Below, in pieces: positions 26,262-34,904 of a stretch of 64,000 nt of DNA. Under the pieces are notes generated by a model. It made no database searches and was not told the DNA's origin. It saw only the letters and a program-made list of their open reading frames with translations. Made by a program: the position numbers and the translations under genes. Each line of letters begins with the position of its first letter. The stretch's first letter is position 1. The DNA is taken from assembly GCF_002214365.1 (NCBI RefSeq), contig NZ_CP014854.1, positions 62,001 through 126,000 of the forward strand, read 5' to 3'. This DNA comes from Thermococcus celer Vu 13 = JCM 8558 (GTDB taxonomy: Archaea; Methanobacteriota_B; Thermococci; Thermococcales; Thermococcaceae).

Positions 26262-27428
26262 TTAGCCGTAACTTTTGTAAACATCGTTACGGCCAACCTT
26301 CCACCCTCCCATCTTCATCGGGTGGCTTTCGGGGGGAACGGAAACTCCCCACATCTTCAGGGCTCTCAAGCGGATATTCCACGAACCAACAACGTCCCTA
26401 TCCGCCTCAAAACCACACTCACACTTCACCCCCCGGTACCCATTCGGGCTTAGTTTTCCCCCACATACCGGGCACCGGGAAGAAGTGTAAGCCGGGTCAA
26501 CAAAAACAACACTCACACCCCTCAACTTCGCCTTGTACTCGATGATTGACTGCAACTTTCGAAAACTCCAGCGGTGAAGCCTCCCGTTCATTTCAGCCGA
26601 ATACCTTATTGACTCCCGAATGTTCGTCAAGTCCTCGAGGGCAATCCCACCGTATTCTTCCGCCAGTTCAACAATCTTATTCGCTATTTTGTGGTACAAG
26701 TCATTCAGCCGGTTCTTTTCTCTTCCCCCATACTTCTCAAGGAGTTTCTCCCGCCTCTTTCCAGCCTTCAACTTCTTCTGGATTTTTCGTCTTTTCACGT
26801 AATAACCCGTCCGGATTTCACGCTCGTGAGTGATGACTTGCACGAACTCACCATCCGGGAGGCTTAAGGTTACATTGTTCTCGTTCAGGTCAACGCCGAC
26901 GAAAGACTTGGCTTCTCCAACTTCAACTTCCTTGGAGAAGACGACGTTCACGAAGACGCCTTTTGAGGTTTTGACCAACCAGGCCTGCCCAACCTTCCAG
27001 CCCCTGAACTTTTCGTGGTACCTTGCGGGATAGAACTCGAGGGAAACCCTTCCGCCCGGGGTGGAGAGTTTTACCTCTCCTTTCAAGTCGAGCTTGAAGA
27101 GGTGGTCGTCCAGCATTATGACTTCTTTCTTGAAGGCTGGCTTTCCCTTTGCCTTTTCCTTCTTCTTCCTCTTCCTGTAACTCTTGTAGATTGCCGTTGC
27201 CATCTGGCAGGCCGTGTAAAGGTAGTGGCTTGGTAGTTCCGAGTACTCTTTGCGCAACTTTTTGTACGTTTCTTTTTTCAGCCTGTAGAAGCTGGTGATG
27301 TTGTTTTCGTGAGCGTGGGTGATGAGGGTGTTCACTATTTCTCGGTAAGTTTGGAATAGACCGTCTAACCCGTTTGGAGGGTTTTTGAGCTTGAATTTTG
27401 CGGCGAGTTTAATCGTCTCTGAGGGCAT
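26262..27428 (-). CDS. tnpB: TnpB RNA-guided nuclease of an IS607-type element
   Basis: This 388-residue protein is a TnpB, the ancestor-type relative of Cas12 that cleaves DNA guided by an RNA made from the element end. The RuvC acidic residues are visible as Asp180 (VGVDLNENN), Glu265 (ALEDL) and Asp343 or Asp345 (ADRDVVGSWNI). The zinc finger is C319-x2-C322 and C336-x-C338. All key residues are present, so it should be active. It overlaps the tnpA gene by 20 bases. The guide RNA would be expected to span its 3' end and the element boundary near 26225-26300. Confidence 0.93.
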   Translation of the reverse strand: MPSETIKLAAKFKLKNPPNGLDGLFQTYREIVNTLITHAHENNITSFYRLKKETYKKLRKEYSELPSHYLYTACQMATAIYKSYRKRKKKEKAKGKPAFKKEVIMLDDHLFKLDLKGEVKLSTPGGRVSLEFYPARYHEKFRGWKVGQAWLVKTSKGVFVNVVFSKEVEVGEAKSFVGVDLNENNVTLSLPDGEFVQVITHEREIRTGYYVKRRKIQKKLKAGKRREKLLEKYGGREKNRLNDLYHKIANKIVELAEEYGGIALEDLTNIRESIRYSAEMNGRLHRWSFRKLQSIIEYKAKLRGVSVVFVDPAYTSSRCPVCGGKLSPNGYRGVKCECGFEADRDVVGSWNIRLRALKMWGVSVPPESHPMKMGGWKVGRNDVYKSYG

Positions 27429-28017
27429 TCTTCACGGCCTCGATGAGGCGTTTTTTCTTGTGAGAACGCATTCCGTAAAGCCTTCCCGCGAAGGAGGTTA
27501 CTATTGCTAATAAATCTTTCACGAGTTCCTTTTCTGGTGTTTTTTCCTCATCGTCGAATACGACTTCGAGTTCGACACCGTGGGAGTTGAGGTAGCGCTC
27601 AAGGTACTTGAAGCCGAATCTTGTTAGCCTGTCCTTGGAGGTTATCACAACTCTTGTTACCTCTCCGCTCTCAACCAATTTGAAAAGCTGTTTCAGGCCT
27701 TTTCTGTTTTCATTCAGGCCTGATGAAATGTCCGTTATGGTTTTTGTGATGTGGTAACCTTTGGCAGTGCAGTAGTTTTTGAGGTATTCTATTTGTCGTT
27801 CGAGGTCTTCTTTCTGGTTCCTGCTTGAAACCCTTGCATAAATAACCGTTTTGTTGGGAGTTTTGCCTTCAAGTATTCGTAGGATTTCGTTTTCGGGGAT
27901 GCGGTATTCTCTTCCTATCCTGAAGGCTTTTATCTTACCCGCTTTTATCCATCTTAAGACTGTCATCTTTGAAACGCCAAGCCTTTCAGCGACCTCACCA
28001 GTCCGGTAAAGCTTCAT
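27409..28017 (-). CDS. tnpA: IS607-type serine recombinase
   Basis: This 202-residue protein has an N-terminal MerR-like helix-turn-helix (EVAERLGVSKMTVLRWIKAG) and then a serine recombinase catalytic domain whose nucleophile lies in VIYARVSSRNQKEDLERQ, with an SKDRLTRFG segment downstream. It catalyses movement of the element. A TATA-like minus-strand TTTATATAC at about 28046-28054 lies some 30 bases before its ATG, so transcription probably starts just inside the element end. The length is normal for the family. Confidence 0.92.
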   Translation of the reverse strand: MKLYRTGEVAERLGVSKMTVLRWIKAGKIKAFRIGREYRIPENEILRILEGKTPNKTVIYARVSSRNQKEDLERQIEYLKNYCTAKGYHITKTITDISSGLNENRKGLKQLFKLVESGEVTRVVITSKDRLTRFGFKYLERYLNSHGVELEVVFDDEEKTPEKELVKDLLAIVTSFAGRLYGMRSHKKKRLIEAVKNALRDD

Positions 28018-28089
28018 ATGTCATCGTTCATGAGATAGTTGTGAAAGTATATAAATGTTTCAGTAGTTATCATTTAAAGGACAGCCCCC

Positions 28090-28757
28090 ACCATCCTCTT
28101 CCTATCACAAAAGAACTTCACAAGAAGGGCTTCATAGATATAAGTGAAGGTACCCCGGCATATTTCAGAGCCGTGGAACCCGAGAAAGTTATTGCTTCGT
28201 TAAGGGATAAATACCTAAGATCAGCGGAAGAGGTTATAATCAAGCTGAAAAGCTATCAAAAGGGACAAAGAGAGAACTGGTCACCTGTATGGTATCTCCA
28301 GGGAGAGTGGAACATAAGGGGTAAAGTCAGGGATCTTGTAGAGAACTCTGAAAAGGAATTCATAACGGCTTTTGTGGATGCAAAGATGGCCTTGAAGTTT
28401 AAAAAAGCCTTTGAAACGGCAAAACATAAGGGGCTGGACGTAAAAATCATCCTCCTTGAGAAAAACAAGCGTTATCTTAACGCTTTAAGCCGGTTCGGGG
28501 AGGTAATTCCCGTATCCCTCGAAGATATCCTGTATAGAGAGGAAGAGGACTTCCAAAAAATCTTCACGGAGGCGTTGTTCTCAAGCGAAGCGCCCTCCAG
28601 GGTAAAGGGGGTCTTTGTTCGAGACGGAAAGGAGTCCATCATGGTGTACGAGGAGGACGGAATAATCAAGGGCCTGATCGTGAGGATACCCTTCATCCCA
28701 CTGTTCCAGAGGATGGTAATTCTCTATTTAATCGAAAAAAGCAGGGAAAAGAACTAA
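28090..28757 (+). pseudogene. TrmB-family regulator without its DNA-binding N-terminus
   Basis: The frame from about 28099 reads LPITKELHKKGFIDISEGTP and continues for about 215 residues to the stop at 28757. It matches the second half of a TrmB-type winged helix (KELHKKGFIDI, PAYFRAVEPEKV) plus the coiled-coil and effector domain. The first 45 or so residues, including the recognition helix, are missing at the border with the IS607 element. No proper start codon is present nearby. The remaining frame is intact, so the break is recent or the rest still has some use. Confidence 0.75.
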
Positions 28758-29950
28758 CGCAAACTTCTAACAAGCTCCTCCATAACGCCGAGGAACGTTT
28801 CGACCTCCTCAACGCTGTTGTAGACGTGGAATGAAGCCCTGACGGTCCCGTTTATTCCAAGCTTCTTCATAACGGGCAGAGCGCAGTGGTGGCCCGAGCG
28901 AACCATTATATTGTGCTCGTCCAGAACTGCGGCGACATCGTGCGGGTGAAGAGGCGGTACGTTGAAGCTCACGACTCCAGCATGCTTCTTAAGGTTCCTG
29001 GGCCCGTACCATGGAACCTCAAGCTCGTCGAGCCCCTCGGTCATCCTCTCCACGAGTTTCCGCTCCTGCCTCTCGATTCTCTCAATCCCGATTTTCTCGA
29101 TGTACCTTATCCCCGCGGCGAGGCCTATTGCACCGCCTATGTTGGGCGTTCCGGCCTCGAACCTCTCCGGCGGCCTGGTCAGCCTGTAACCGCGCAGGTC
29201 AACGTCCTCTATGGTCCCTCCTCCGATGAGCGGGGGCTCGAACGTATCGAAGAACTCCCCGTTGATGTAGAGCACACCTATTCCCGTGGGCCCCATCGGC
29301 CCCTTGTGGCCGGAGAGGCCGAGGAAGTCGGCGTTCATCTTCTTCACATCAACCTCCATGTGGCCGGCACTCTGGGCGGCGTCGACGACGAATATCGCCC
29401 CCTCCTCCTTTGCCATCTTTCCGAGCTCCTCCACCTCGTGGATGACCCCGAGGGCGTTGGAGACGTGCTGAACCGCAACGAGCCTTGCCCCCTTGATCTT
29501 CCTCTCGGCGTCGCTCAGATCGAGGTTGCCCTCGTCGTCGCCCTCGATGAACTCGAGCCTTAGGTTCAGCTTTCTCGCGAGCCTCTGCCAGGGGAGCAAA
29601 TCGGAGTGGTGCTCGTAGGGCGTGGTCACTATCCTGTCCCCGGGCTTGAAGAGGCCCTCGAGACCCAGGGCCACGAGGTTGAGGCTCTCGCTGGTGTTCT
29701 TCGTGAAGACCACCTCTTCAAACCTGGCGTTGAGGAAGTCCGCGACGATTCTCCTGCTCTCCTCGTACTTATGCGTCGCCATCTGAGAGAGCCTGTGCAC
29801 CCCCCGGTGGACGTTGGCACGGTATTTGAGGTAGTACTCGTCCATCGCCTCTATCACCGGCTTCGGGGTGAGGGAAGTCGCGGTGTTGTCGAAGTATATG
29901 ACCTCAGAAGTCAGCGGTATATCCTTCCTGACGTCCTCAGGAATCCTCAT
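28754..29950 (-). CDS. cysteine desulfurase (SufS/Csd type)
   Basis: This 398-residue PLP enzyme is a class V aminotransferase of the SufS/CsdA group, which removes sulfur from cysteine to supply Fe-S clusters and other sulfur compounds. PLP-binding Lys216 lies in SGHKGPMGPTG, and the sulfur-accepting Cys356 lies in RSGHHCALP, the short-loop form of group II enzymes. It overlaps the upstream 97-residue gene by four bases (ATGA), so the two are co-translated. Its 3' end touches the truncated TrmB-family gene. Confidence 0.9.
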   Translation of the reverse strand: MRIPEDVRKDIPLTSEVIYFDNTATSLTPKPVIEAMDEYYLKYRANVHRGVHRLSQMATHKYEESRRIVADFLNARFEEVVFTKNTSESLNLVALGLEGLFKPGDRIVTTPYEHHSDLLPWQRLARKLNLRLEFIEGDDEGNLDLSDAERKIKGARLVAVQHVSNALGVIHEVEELGKMAKEEGAIFVVDAAQSAGHMEVDVKKMNADFLGLSGHKGPMGPTGIGVLYINGEFFDTFEPPLIGGGTIEDVDLRGYRLTRPPERFEAGTPNIGGAIGLAAGIRYIEKIGIERIERQERKLVERMTEGLDELEVPWYGPRNLKKHAGVVSFNVPPLHPHDVAAVLDEHNIMVRSGHHCALPVMKKLGINGTVRASFHVYNSVEEVETFLGVMEELVRSLR

Positions 29951-30240
29951 GAGACCACCTCCAGAACCCCGGCGCAGTCGTATATCCTGCCGGCGATGGA
30001 CTCTCCCTTCTTCGGGTCCTCAAGGAGTTTGACTATTATCTTGCCGCTCGGGTAAACGCTGACCTCGTATCCCTCCATCTCAAGGATGAGCATCATTTCC
30101 GGAATGAGCTTCTTAACGGTGTATCCCCTCTCCCGGAGACACCCGGCGGTCTTGGCCAGGTCTACCTTCACCTGGCGGTCCCAGGAGTAACCGCTCACCA
30201 CGATGCCCTTCATCGTTACACAGGGTTTTGCGATTATCAT
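29947..30240 (-). CDS. small conserved protein coupled to cysteine desulfurase
   Basis: This 97-residue protein shows a mixed alpha/beta pattern (VTMKGIVVSG, then MMLILEMEGYEVSVYPSGKI), reminiscent of a TBP-like or steroidogenic-type fold, and three cysteines that do not form a known motif. I do not recognise the family. Four-base overlap with the desulfurase gene suggests a linked role, perhaps in sulfur transfer. The ATG at 30240 follows GGTGATGGT, with a TATA element near 30250 or, more likely, at 30271-30279. Confidence 0.65.
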   Translation of the reverse strand: MIIAKPCVTMKGIVVSGYSWDRQVKVDLAKTAGCLRERGYTVKKLIPEMMLILEMEGYEVSVYPSGKIIVKLLEDPKKGESIAGRIYDCAGVLEVVS

Positions 30241-30281
30241 ACCATCACCGTATAAAACTCGGAAAAAGACGATTTATGGAT

Positions 30282-30298
30282 TTCTTAAACCAAAGGTT
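30282..30298 (-). promoter_or_regulatory. SurR-like site upstream of the desulfurase operon
   Basis: TTCTTAAACCAAAGGTT (plus strand) matches the extended SurR consensus GTTn3AACn5GTT except in the first triplet. It lies immediately upstream, on the minus strand, of a TATA-like CCATAAATC (30272-30280). The same arrangement is present before hypF. Confidence 0.4.
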
Positions 30299-30316
30299 GA
30301 GGACGAAAATGGGAAA

Positions 30317-31327
30317 TCAGCAGACCCTCGGAACGGGGTCGCCGGCTGGGGGCTCAAGGAAGCGCTTTCCGCCTATGCCCGTCTCGACGAGGACCTTACC
30401 CCTGTACTCGCCTATGACCTCACCTATCACCGCCGCGTCCTTCCCCCTATCGGTGCTTCTCATGGCCCTGAGGGCGTCCTCGGCGTACTCCCTCGGGACG
30501 ATCATGACGACCTTGCCCTCGTTGGCGACGTCGAAGGGGCTTATGCCCAGCATGTCGCTCGCGGCCCTGACCTCCGGCCTTATCGGGACGTCCGTTTCCC
30601 TTATTAGTATCCCCACGTTCGCCTTTTCCGCCATCTCGTTGAGGGCGTTGCTCAGCCCGCCCCTCGTGGGGTCCTTCATGGCGTGGACGTTCTCCCAGCC
30701 GATGGCCGTTCCCACGGCCTCTACCACCTCCCACACCGGGCCCACGTCGCTCTCCAGCTCGGTCTCGAAGGCTATCCCCTCGCGGTGGCTCATGAGGGCT
30801 ATCCCGTGGTCCCCGATGGTGCCGCTGACGAGGACGACGTCGCCAACTTTAGCCCCCGCGTCGCTCACGGGCCTCTCGGCGAGCCCTATTCCTGCGGTGA
30901 CGACGAAGATACCTATCCCGTCCTCGACGACCTTGGTGTCGCCGGTGACTATGGGAACGGGCACCTCTCTGGCCGTTTCATCCATCGAGCGGAGTATCCT
31001 CTCCAGATCGTCACCGTCGAAGCCCTCCCCGATTATCATGGAGTTCGCCAGGGCCAAGGGTCTGGCCCCCATCACCGCAAGGTCGTTCACCGTCCCGCTG
31101 ACGGCCAAACGTCCTATGTCCCCGCCCGGGAAGAAGAGCGGCTTAACCGTGTGGCCGTCTATCGTGAAGACGAGGTGCCCCTCGCCAAGGGGTATTGTTG
31201 CGCCGTCGTCGAGGGCGTCGAGCCCTATCCCCCCGGCCGACTTCAGGGTCAGGTTCTTCAGCACGACCTCCCTCAGGAGTTCCTCCATTACCTCCCCACC
31301 GGCCCCGTGTTCGAGCTTTATCCTCAT
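30317..31327 (-). CDS. hypE: hydrogenase maturation protein HypE
   Basis: This 336-residue protein is HypE, which dehydrates a thiocarbamoylated cysteine to a thiocyanate, giving the CN ligand of the [NiFe] centre. It has the AIRS-like ATPase fold with LEHGAGGEVMEEL at the start, PTRGGLSNAL in the middle and the essential C-terminal cysteine in PVPRVC. The ATG at 31327 follows GGAGGGAGAAGG; the frame extends further upstream without support. It lies 47 bases downstream of hypF on the same strand and probably belongs to the same transcript. Confidence 0.95.
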   Translation of the reverse strand: MRIKLEHGAGGEVMEELLREVVLKNLTLKSAGGIGLDALDDGATIPLGEGHLVFTIDGHTVKPLFFPGGDIGRLAVSGTVNDLAVMGARPLALANSMIIGEGFDGDDLERILRSMDETAREVPVPIVTGDTKVVEDGIGIFVVTAGIGLAERPVSDAGAKVGDVVLVSGTIGDHGIALMSHREGIAFETELESDVGPVWEVVEAVGTAIGWENVHAMKDPTRGGLSNALNEMAEKANVGILIRETDVPIRPEVRAASDMLGISPFDVANEGKVVMIVPREYAEDALRAMRSTDRGKDAAVIGEVIGEYRGKVLVETGIGGKRFLEPPAGDPVPRVC

Positions 31328-31374
31328 CCTTCTCCCTCCACAGGAATTTTGATCTTCCCGGTTAAATCCTTTCC

Positions 31375-33693
31375 TCACATCGTCAGGTCCTCCCTCGTGA
31401 GGTAGCCCTCGAGGTAGAGCCCCCCGAGGAAGGCCTGGCCGACGTTTATCCCGTTGTCGCCGCGCGGAACCTCGTGGGTGGTGTAGAACCTCAGCCCGCT
31501 GGCCTCTACGATTTTCCTCACGGTCTTGACGATGAGCTCGTTGAAGGCCACGCCCCCGCTTATCCCGACGTTCTTCACCCCGAACTCCCTCGCCTTTTCA
31601 ACGGCGACCTCCCCGAAGGCCCTCGCGAGCGCCAGATGGGCCGAGTAAGCTACGTCAGCGGGGTTCGCCTTCCCGGTGAGCTCGAGGGCTCGGGCGAAGA
31701 GTTCTTCCACCTTTATCAGTTCCCCCTCGACGGGCACATCGAACCCAAGGTCGTTCTTGCCGCGCATCGCAAAACTCTCCAGCTTCATGGCCGGCTCGCC
31801 CTCGTAGTGCCTCCTGTAGGCGACGTTGAGGAGAACCGAGAGGGCATCGAGGACCCTGCCCGTTGAAGAGGAGTAAGCGGTGTTGACCCCCTTGGCCAGC
31901 TGGGTCAGGATGACGTTGAACTCCACCCTCCCGTAGGGAAGGCTCTCCACCGCCCTCGGACAGCATCCCTCGATTATCTCGGCCAGCTCTTCTATGCCGT
32001 AAACTTTGCTGAGTATCCCCATCAGCGCCCTCAGCGGGTAGTGGCTCGCCAGATCGCCGCCCGGCAGGGGGTAGTAGTCTATGTGGGCCAATCTCTCCAC
32101 GTCCTCGTAGCTCAGGTATATCACCTCCCCGCCCCAGGTGTGGCCGTCGGTACCGTAACCCACGCCGTCAACGGCTATCCCAACCATCTCATCGAGGTTC
32201 CCCTCCGCCATGACGCTCGCCACGTGGGCGTAATGGTGTTGCACCTGCAGGAGCTCGACGCCGAGTTCGTTCGCCAGCTCCATCGCCAGCTTCGTCGTGT
32301 TGTAGGCGGGATGCAGGTCGGCTATGATCACATCGAAGTCCCCGACACGGAGTATTCGCTGAAAGTGCCCTATCGCCTCCCTCATGAACTCGAGAACCTC
32401 GACTTTGGACGTGTTCCCTATGTACTGGCTCGGATAGACCTTCCCGTTCTTCGCCACGCCGAAGGCGTTCATCAGTTCCGCTCCGACCGCCAAACCGCGG
32501 TACTCGAAGGGTATCTCCACCGGGAGCGGCACGAAACCCCTGCTCCTCCTTATCACCGCCCGTTTTCCGTCAACGAAGCGCACGACGCTGTCGTCGGCCC
32601 TGTTGAGTATCCTCCTGTTGTGAAGCAGGAAGTAGTCCGCCGTATCCCTGAGCTCCTCAAACGCCCGATCGTTGTCCTTGACCATGGGCATTCCCGGGTA
32701 GTTCGCCGAGGTCATGACGTAGACCCGGCTCCTGCTCCAGTGGAAGAGGATGTAGTGCGTTCCGGCGTAGGGGAGCATCACGCCCACCGTGTGGAGCCCG
32801 GGGGCGAGGTTCTCAGGCAGGGGGAATGGTTCCCTCTTGCGGAGGGCCACTATCGGCCTCCGGTAAGACGTCAGCTCCTCAAGTTCCGCCTCCCCCAGAA
32901 AGGCGAACTCCCTGACGGTCTCCGTATCTTTCGCCATTATCGCGAAGGGTTTCTGGGGTCTGCGGGTTCTCCTCCTCAGCTCCGCCACCGCCTCCTCGTT
33001 GGTGGCATCGCAGGCGAGGTGTATCCCGCCGATCCCCTTTATCGCCACTATATACCCTCCGTCTATGAGCTCCGCCGCTTTCTTGAGCGGGTCCCCGACG
33101 AGCTCCTCCCCATCGCTCGTGTAGAGCCGGTAGGAAGGGCCGCAGACGGGACAGCAGACGGGTTCGGCGTGGTAGCGCCTGTTGAGAGGGTCTTCGTACT
33201 CGCTTTCGCAGAAATCGCACATGGGAAACTCCCGCATCGTGGTGTTGACCCTGTCGTAGGGCAGGTCCTCGATGATGGTAAACCTCGGCCCGCAGTTGGT
33301 GCAGACGATGAAGGGGTACATGTAACGCTTGTCCGTCGGGTCGAAGAGCTCCCTGAGGCAGTCATCGCATATCGCTATGTCCGGCGGTATCACCGAGTCC
33401 CCGCCCTTCCCGCCGCGGGAGCTCTTCTCGATGTAGAAGCGGTCAAAGCCCTGGGGCGGAACTTCCCTTTTCTCTATCCGCTCTATCCTCGCCAGGGGCG
33501 GGAGCTTCTCCCTCAAATCCCGCAGGAAGGAGTCTATGTTCTCGCCACTTCCCTCAACGAGGATTTCAACCCCCGCATCGCCGAGGTTCTTAACGTAGCC
33601 CCTCACGTCGTTCTCGTGGGCTATCCTGTAAACGAAGGGTCGAAAGCCGACGGCCTGAACGATGCCCTGAACGTGAAGCAGGTAAGCCTTCAT
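31375..33693 (-). CDS. hypF: carbamoyltransferase HypF
   Basis: This 772-residue protein is HypF, which turns carbamoyl phosphate into the carbamoyl group passed to HypE. Domains in order are an acylphosphatase-like domain (residues 1-90, GFRPFVYRIA), two zinc fingers (CDDC...CTNC and CDFC...CPVC, about 105-190), a YrdC-like domain, and a C-terminal Kae1-like domain with the metal-binding HHYAH. The ATG at 33693 has GGTGGGAGGG upstream. A TATA element (minus strand CCTATAAAGG) is centred near 33731, with two SurR-type sites just beyond it. Confidence 0.96.
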   Translation of the reverse strand: MKAYLLHVQGIVQAVGFRPFVYRIAHENDVRGYVKNLGDAGVEILVEGSGENIDSFLRDLREKLPPLARIERIEKREVPPQGFDRFYIEKSSRGGKGGDSVIPPDIAICDDCLRELFDPTDKRYMYPFIVCTNCGPRFTIIEDLPYDRVNTTMREFPMCDFCESEYEDPLNRRYHAEPVCCPVCGPSYRLYTSDGEELVGDPLKKAAELIDGGYIVAIKGIGGIHLACDATNEEAVAELRRRTRRPQKPFAIMAKDTETVREFAFLGEAELEELTSYRRPIVALRKREPFPLPENLAPGLHTVGVMLPYAGTHYILFHWSRSRVYVMTSANYPGMPMVKDNDRAFEELRDTADYFLLHNRRILNRADDSVVRFVDGKRAVIRRSRGFVPLPVEIPFEYRGLAVGAELMNAFGVAKNGKVYPSQYIGNTSKVEVLEFMREAIGHFQRILRVGDFDVIIADLHPAYNTTKLAMELANELGVELLQVQHHYAHVASVMAEGNLDEMVGIAVDGVGYGTDGHTWGGEVIYLSYEDVERLAHIDYYPLPGGDLASHYPLRALMGILSKVYGIEELAEIIEGCCPRAVESLPYGRVEFNVILTQLAKGVNTAYSSSTGRVLDALSVLLNVAYRRHYEGEPAMKLESFAMRGKNDLGFDVPVEGELIKVEELFARALELTGKANPADVAYSAHLALARAFGEVAVEKAREFGVKNVGISGGVAFNELIVKTVRKIVEASGLRFYTTHEVPRGDNGINVGQAFLGGLYLEGYLTREDLTM

Positions 33694-33736
33694 CCCTCCC
33701 ACCGGTTTCCTCTTGGTAATCCAGGCCTTTATAGGT

Positions 33737-33753
33737 TTCTAAAACCAAAAGTT
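33737..33753 (-). promoter_or_regulatory. SurR-like site 1 upstream of hypF
   Basis: TTCTAAAACCAAAAGTT (plus strand) fits GTTn3AACn5GTT with one altered triplet (TTC for GTT). It abuts the hypF TATA box (33728-33735) on its upstream side, a position expected for activation. Confidence 0.45.
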
Positions 33754-33768
33754 GAAAACGTAAGGGGA

Positions 33769-33785
33769 GTTTTGAACCTTTGGTG
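33769..33785 (+). promoter_or_regulatory. SurR-like site 2 upstream of hypF
   Basis: GTTTTGAACCTTTGGTG matches GTTn3AACn5GTT with one mismatch in the last base. It begins 32 bases, about three helical turns, from site 1 and ends one base before the hypD stop codon region, so it lies in the short hypD-hypF gap. Confidence 0.5.
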
Positions 33786-34904
33786 CTAAAACAGGGCGCC
33801 GTACTTGTAGAATATCGAGCACGTTCCCTCGTAGGAGACCATGCACGGGCCTACTGGGTGCCTCGGCGTGCACGTCTTTCCGAAGTGCGGGCAGTCCGTG
33901 GGCAACGCCAGACCGCGGAGCACGGCGCCGCAGAGGCAGCCCTTCTCGAGGTCGGGCAGTTCCGGAACCTCCGGGTCGTAGTACGTTCTTATCTCCAGGT
34001 CCTTCCACTCCCTCCTCAGCTCGAGGCCGCTCCGCGGTATCACACCGAGCGCGCGCCATTTTGCGTCCTTAACCTCGAAGAACTTATCCATGAGGGCCTG
34101 AGCGGTGACGTTGCCCTCGTACCTAACCACCCTCGTGTACTCGTTGATTATCCTCGCCTCCCCTTTCTTGACCATCCGGATGAGGAGCAGGATGGCCAGC
34201 AGCACGTCAACGGGCTCAAAGCCCGCTATGACCTGGGGGATTCCGTAGTCTTCCGTTATGTACTCCCAGCCCTTCACGCCGATTATCGTGGAGACGTGGC
34301 CGGGGGTGACGAGCCCGTGGAACCTCGTCCCCTGCTTCACGAGCGCCTCCACGGCCGGGGGAGTCAGGCGGTGAACCGAGTATATCTTGAAGTTATCGAG
34401 CCCCTCCTCAACCGCCGCGTTCAGCATCCCGGCGGCGGGGGCCGTCGTTGTCTCGAATCCTGGCGAGAAGTGGACGACCGTCCTCTCGGGGTTCTCCTTA
34501 GCTATTCTGTAAGCGTCGAATATCGAATAGACAACCCTGACGTCGTAGCCCTCGCTTTTCAGGTCCGCGAAGCTTCCCTTGGGGGTTGGGATCCTGTACA
34601 TGTCCCCGAAGGTGGTGAGGATTATTCTGTCACCCCCCTCGTACGCCCGCCGCATTATCTCCCCCATCTTCACTATGTCCTCTACGGGGGTTATGCAGAC
34701 TGGACAGCCGGGGCCGCTCATTATTTTGACGTTCTCGGGCAGGAGGGACCTTATCCCGGAGCGGGTTACCGTGTCCTCGTGCGTTCCGCAGACGTGCATG
34801 AAGCGGAACTCGTCGATGCCCTTCGCTTCCTCATGGATTTTCCGGACGATCCTCTGGGCCAGCTCCCTGTTCCTAAAGGCCTTAGAGACGTCTGTCACTG
34901 CCAC
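33786..34904 (-). CDS. hypD: hydrogenase maturation protein HypD
   Basis: This 372-residue protein is HypD, the Fe-S scaffold on which Fe(CN)2CO is assembled together with HypC. Conserved features are MHVCGTHEDTVTR with the redox cysteine, SGPGCPVCITP, and the C-terminal [4Fe-4S] cysteines in CLCGAVLRGLALPTDCPHFGKTCTPRHPVGPC (split here over two motifs). The length equals that of the Thermococcus kodakarensis protein as I remember it. The gene overlaps hypC by 10 bases, so the pair is translated together. Confidence 0.96.
   Translation of the reverse strand: MAVTDVSKAFRNRELAQRIVRKIHEEAKGIDEFRFMHVCGTHEDTVTRSGIRSLLPENVKIMSGPGCPVCITPVEDIVKMGEIMRRAYEGGDRIILTTFGDMYRIPTPKGSFADLKSEGYDVRVVYSIFDAYRIAKENPERTVVHFSPGFETTTAPAAGMLNAAVEEGLDNFKIYSVHRLTPPAVEALVKQGTRFHGLVTPGHVSTIIGVKGWEYITEDYGIPQVIAGFEPVDVLLAILLLIRMVKKGEARIINEYTRVVRYEGNVTAQALMDKFFEVKDAKWRALGVIPRSGLELRREWKDLEIRTYYDPEVPELPDLEKGCLCGAVLRGLALPTDCPHFGKTCTPRHPVGPCMVSYEGTCSIFYKYGALF

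Larger units (their letters stand above)
26225..28085 (-). mobile_element. IS607-type insertion sequence (tnpA + tnpB)
   Basis: A serine recombinase gene with a MerR-like front and an overlapping tnpB gene form a complete-looking IS607 family element. IS607 elements lack terminal inverted repeats and make no clear target duplication, so the ends given are estimates bounded by the neighbouring genes. The element abuts a TrmB-family gene that has lost its 5' end, so insertion or a later deletion removed it. Both genes are intact, which suggests recent activity. Confidence 0.8.

Noticed and set aside
32041-33789. 582-codon plus-strand frame opposite hypF
   Set aside because: Antisense of a certain gene; composition dominated by Arg, Val, Pro and His as expected of a shadow frame.
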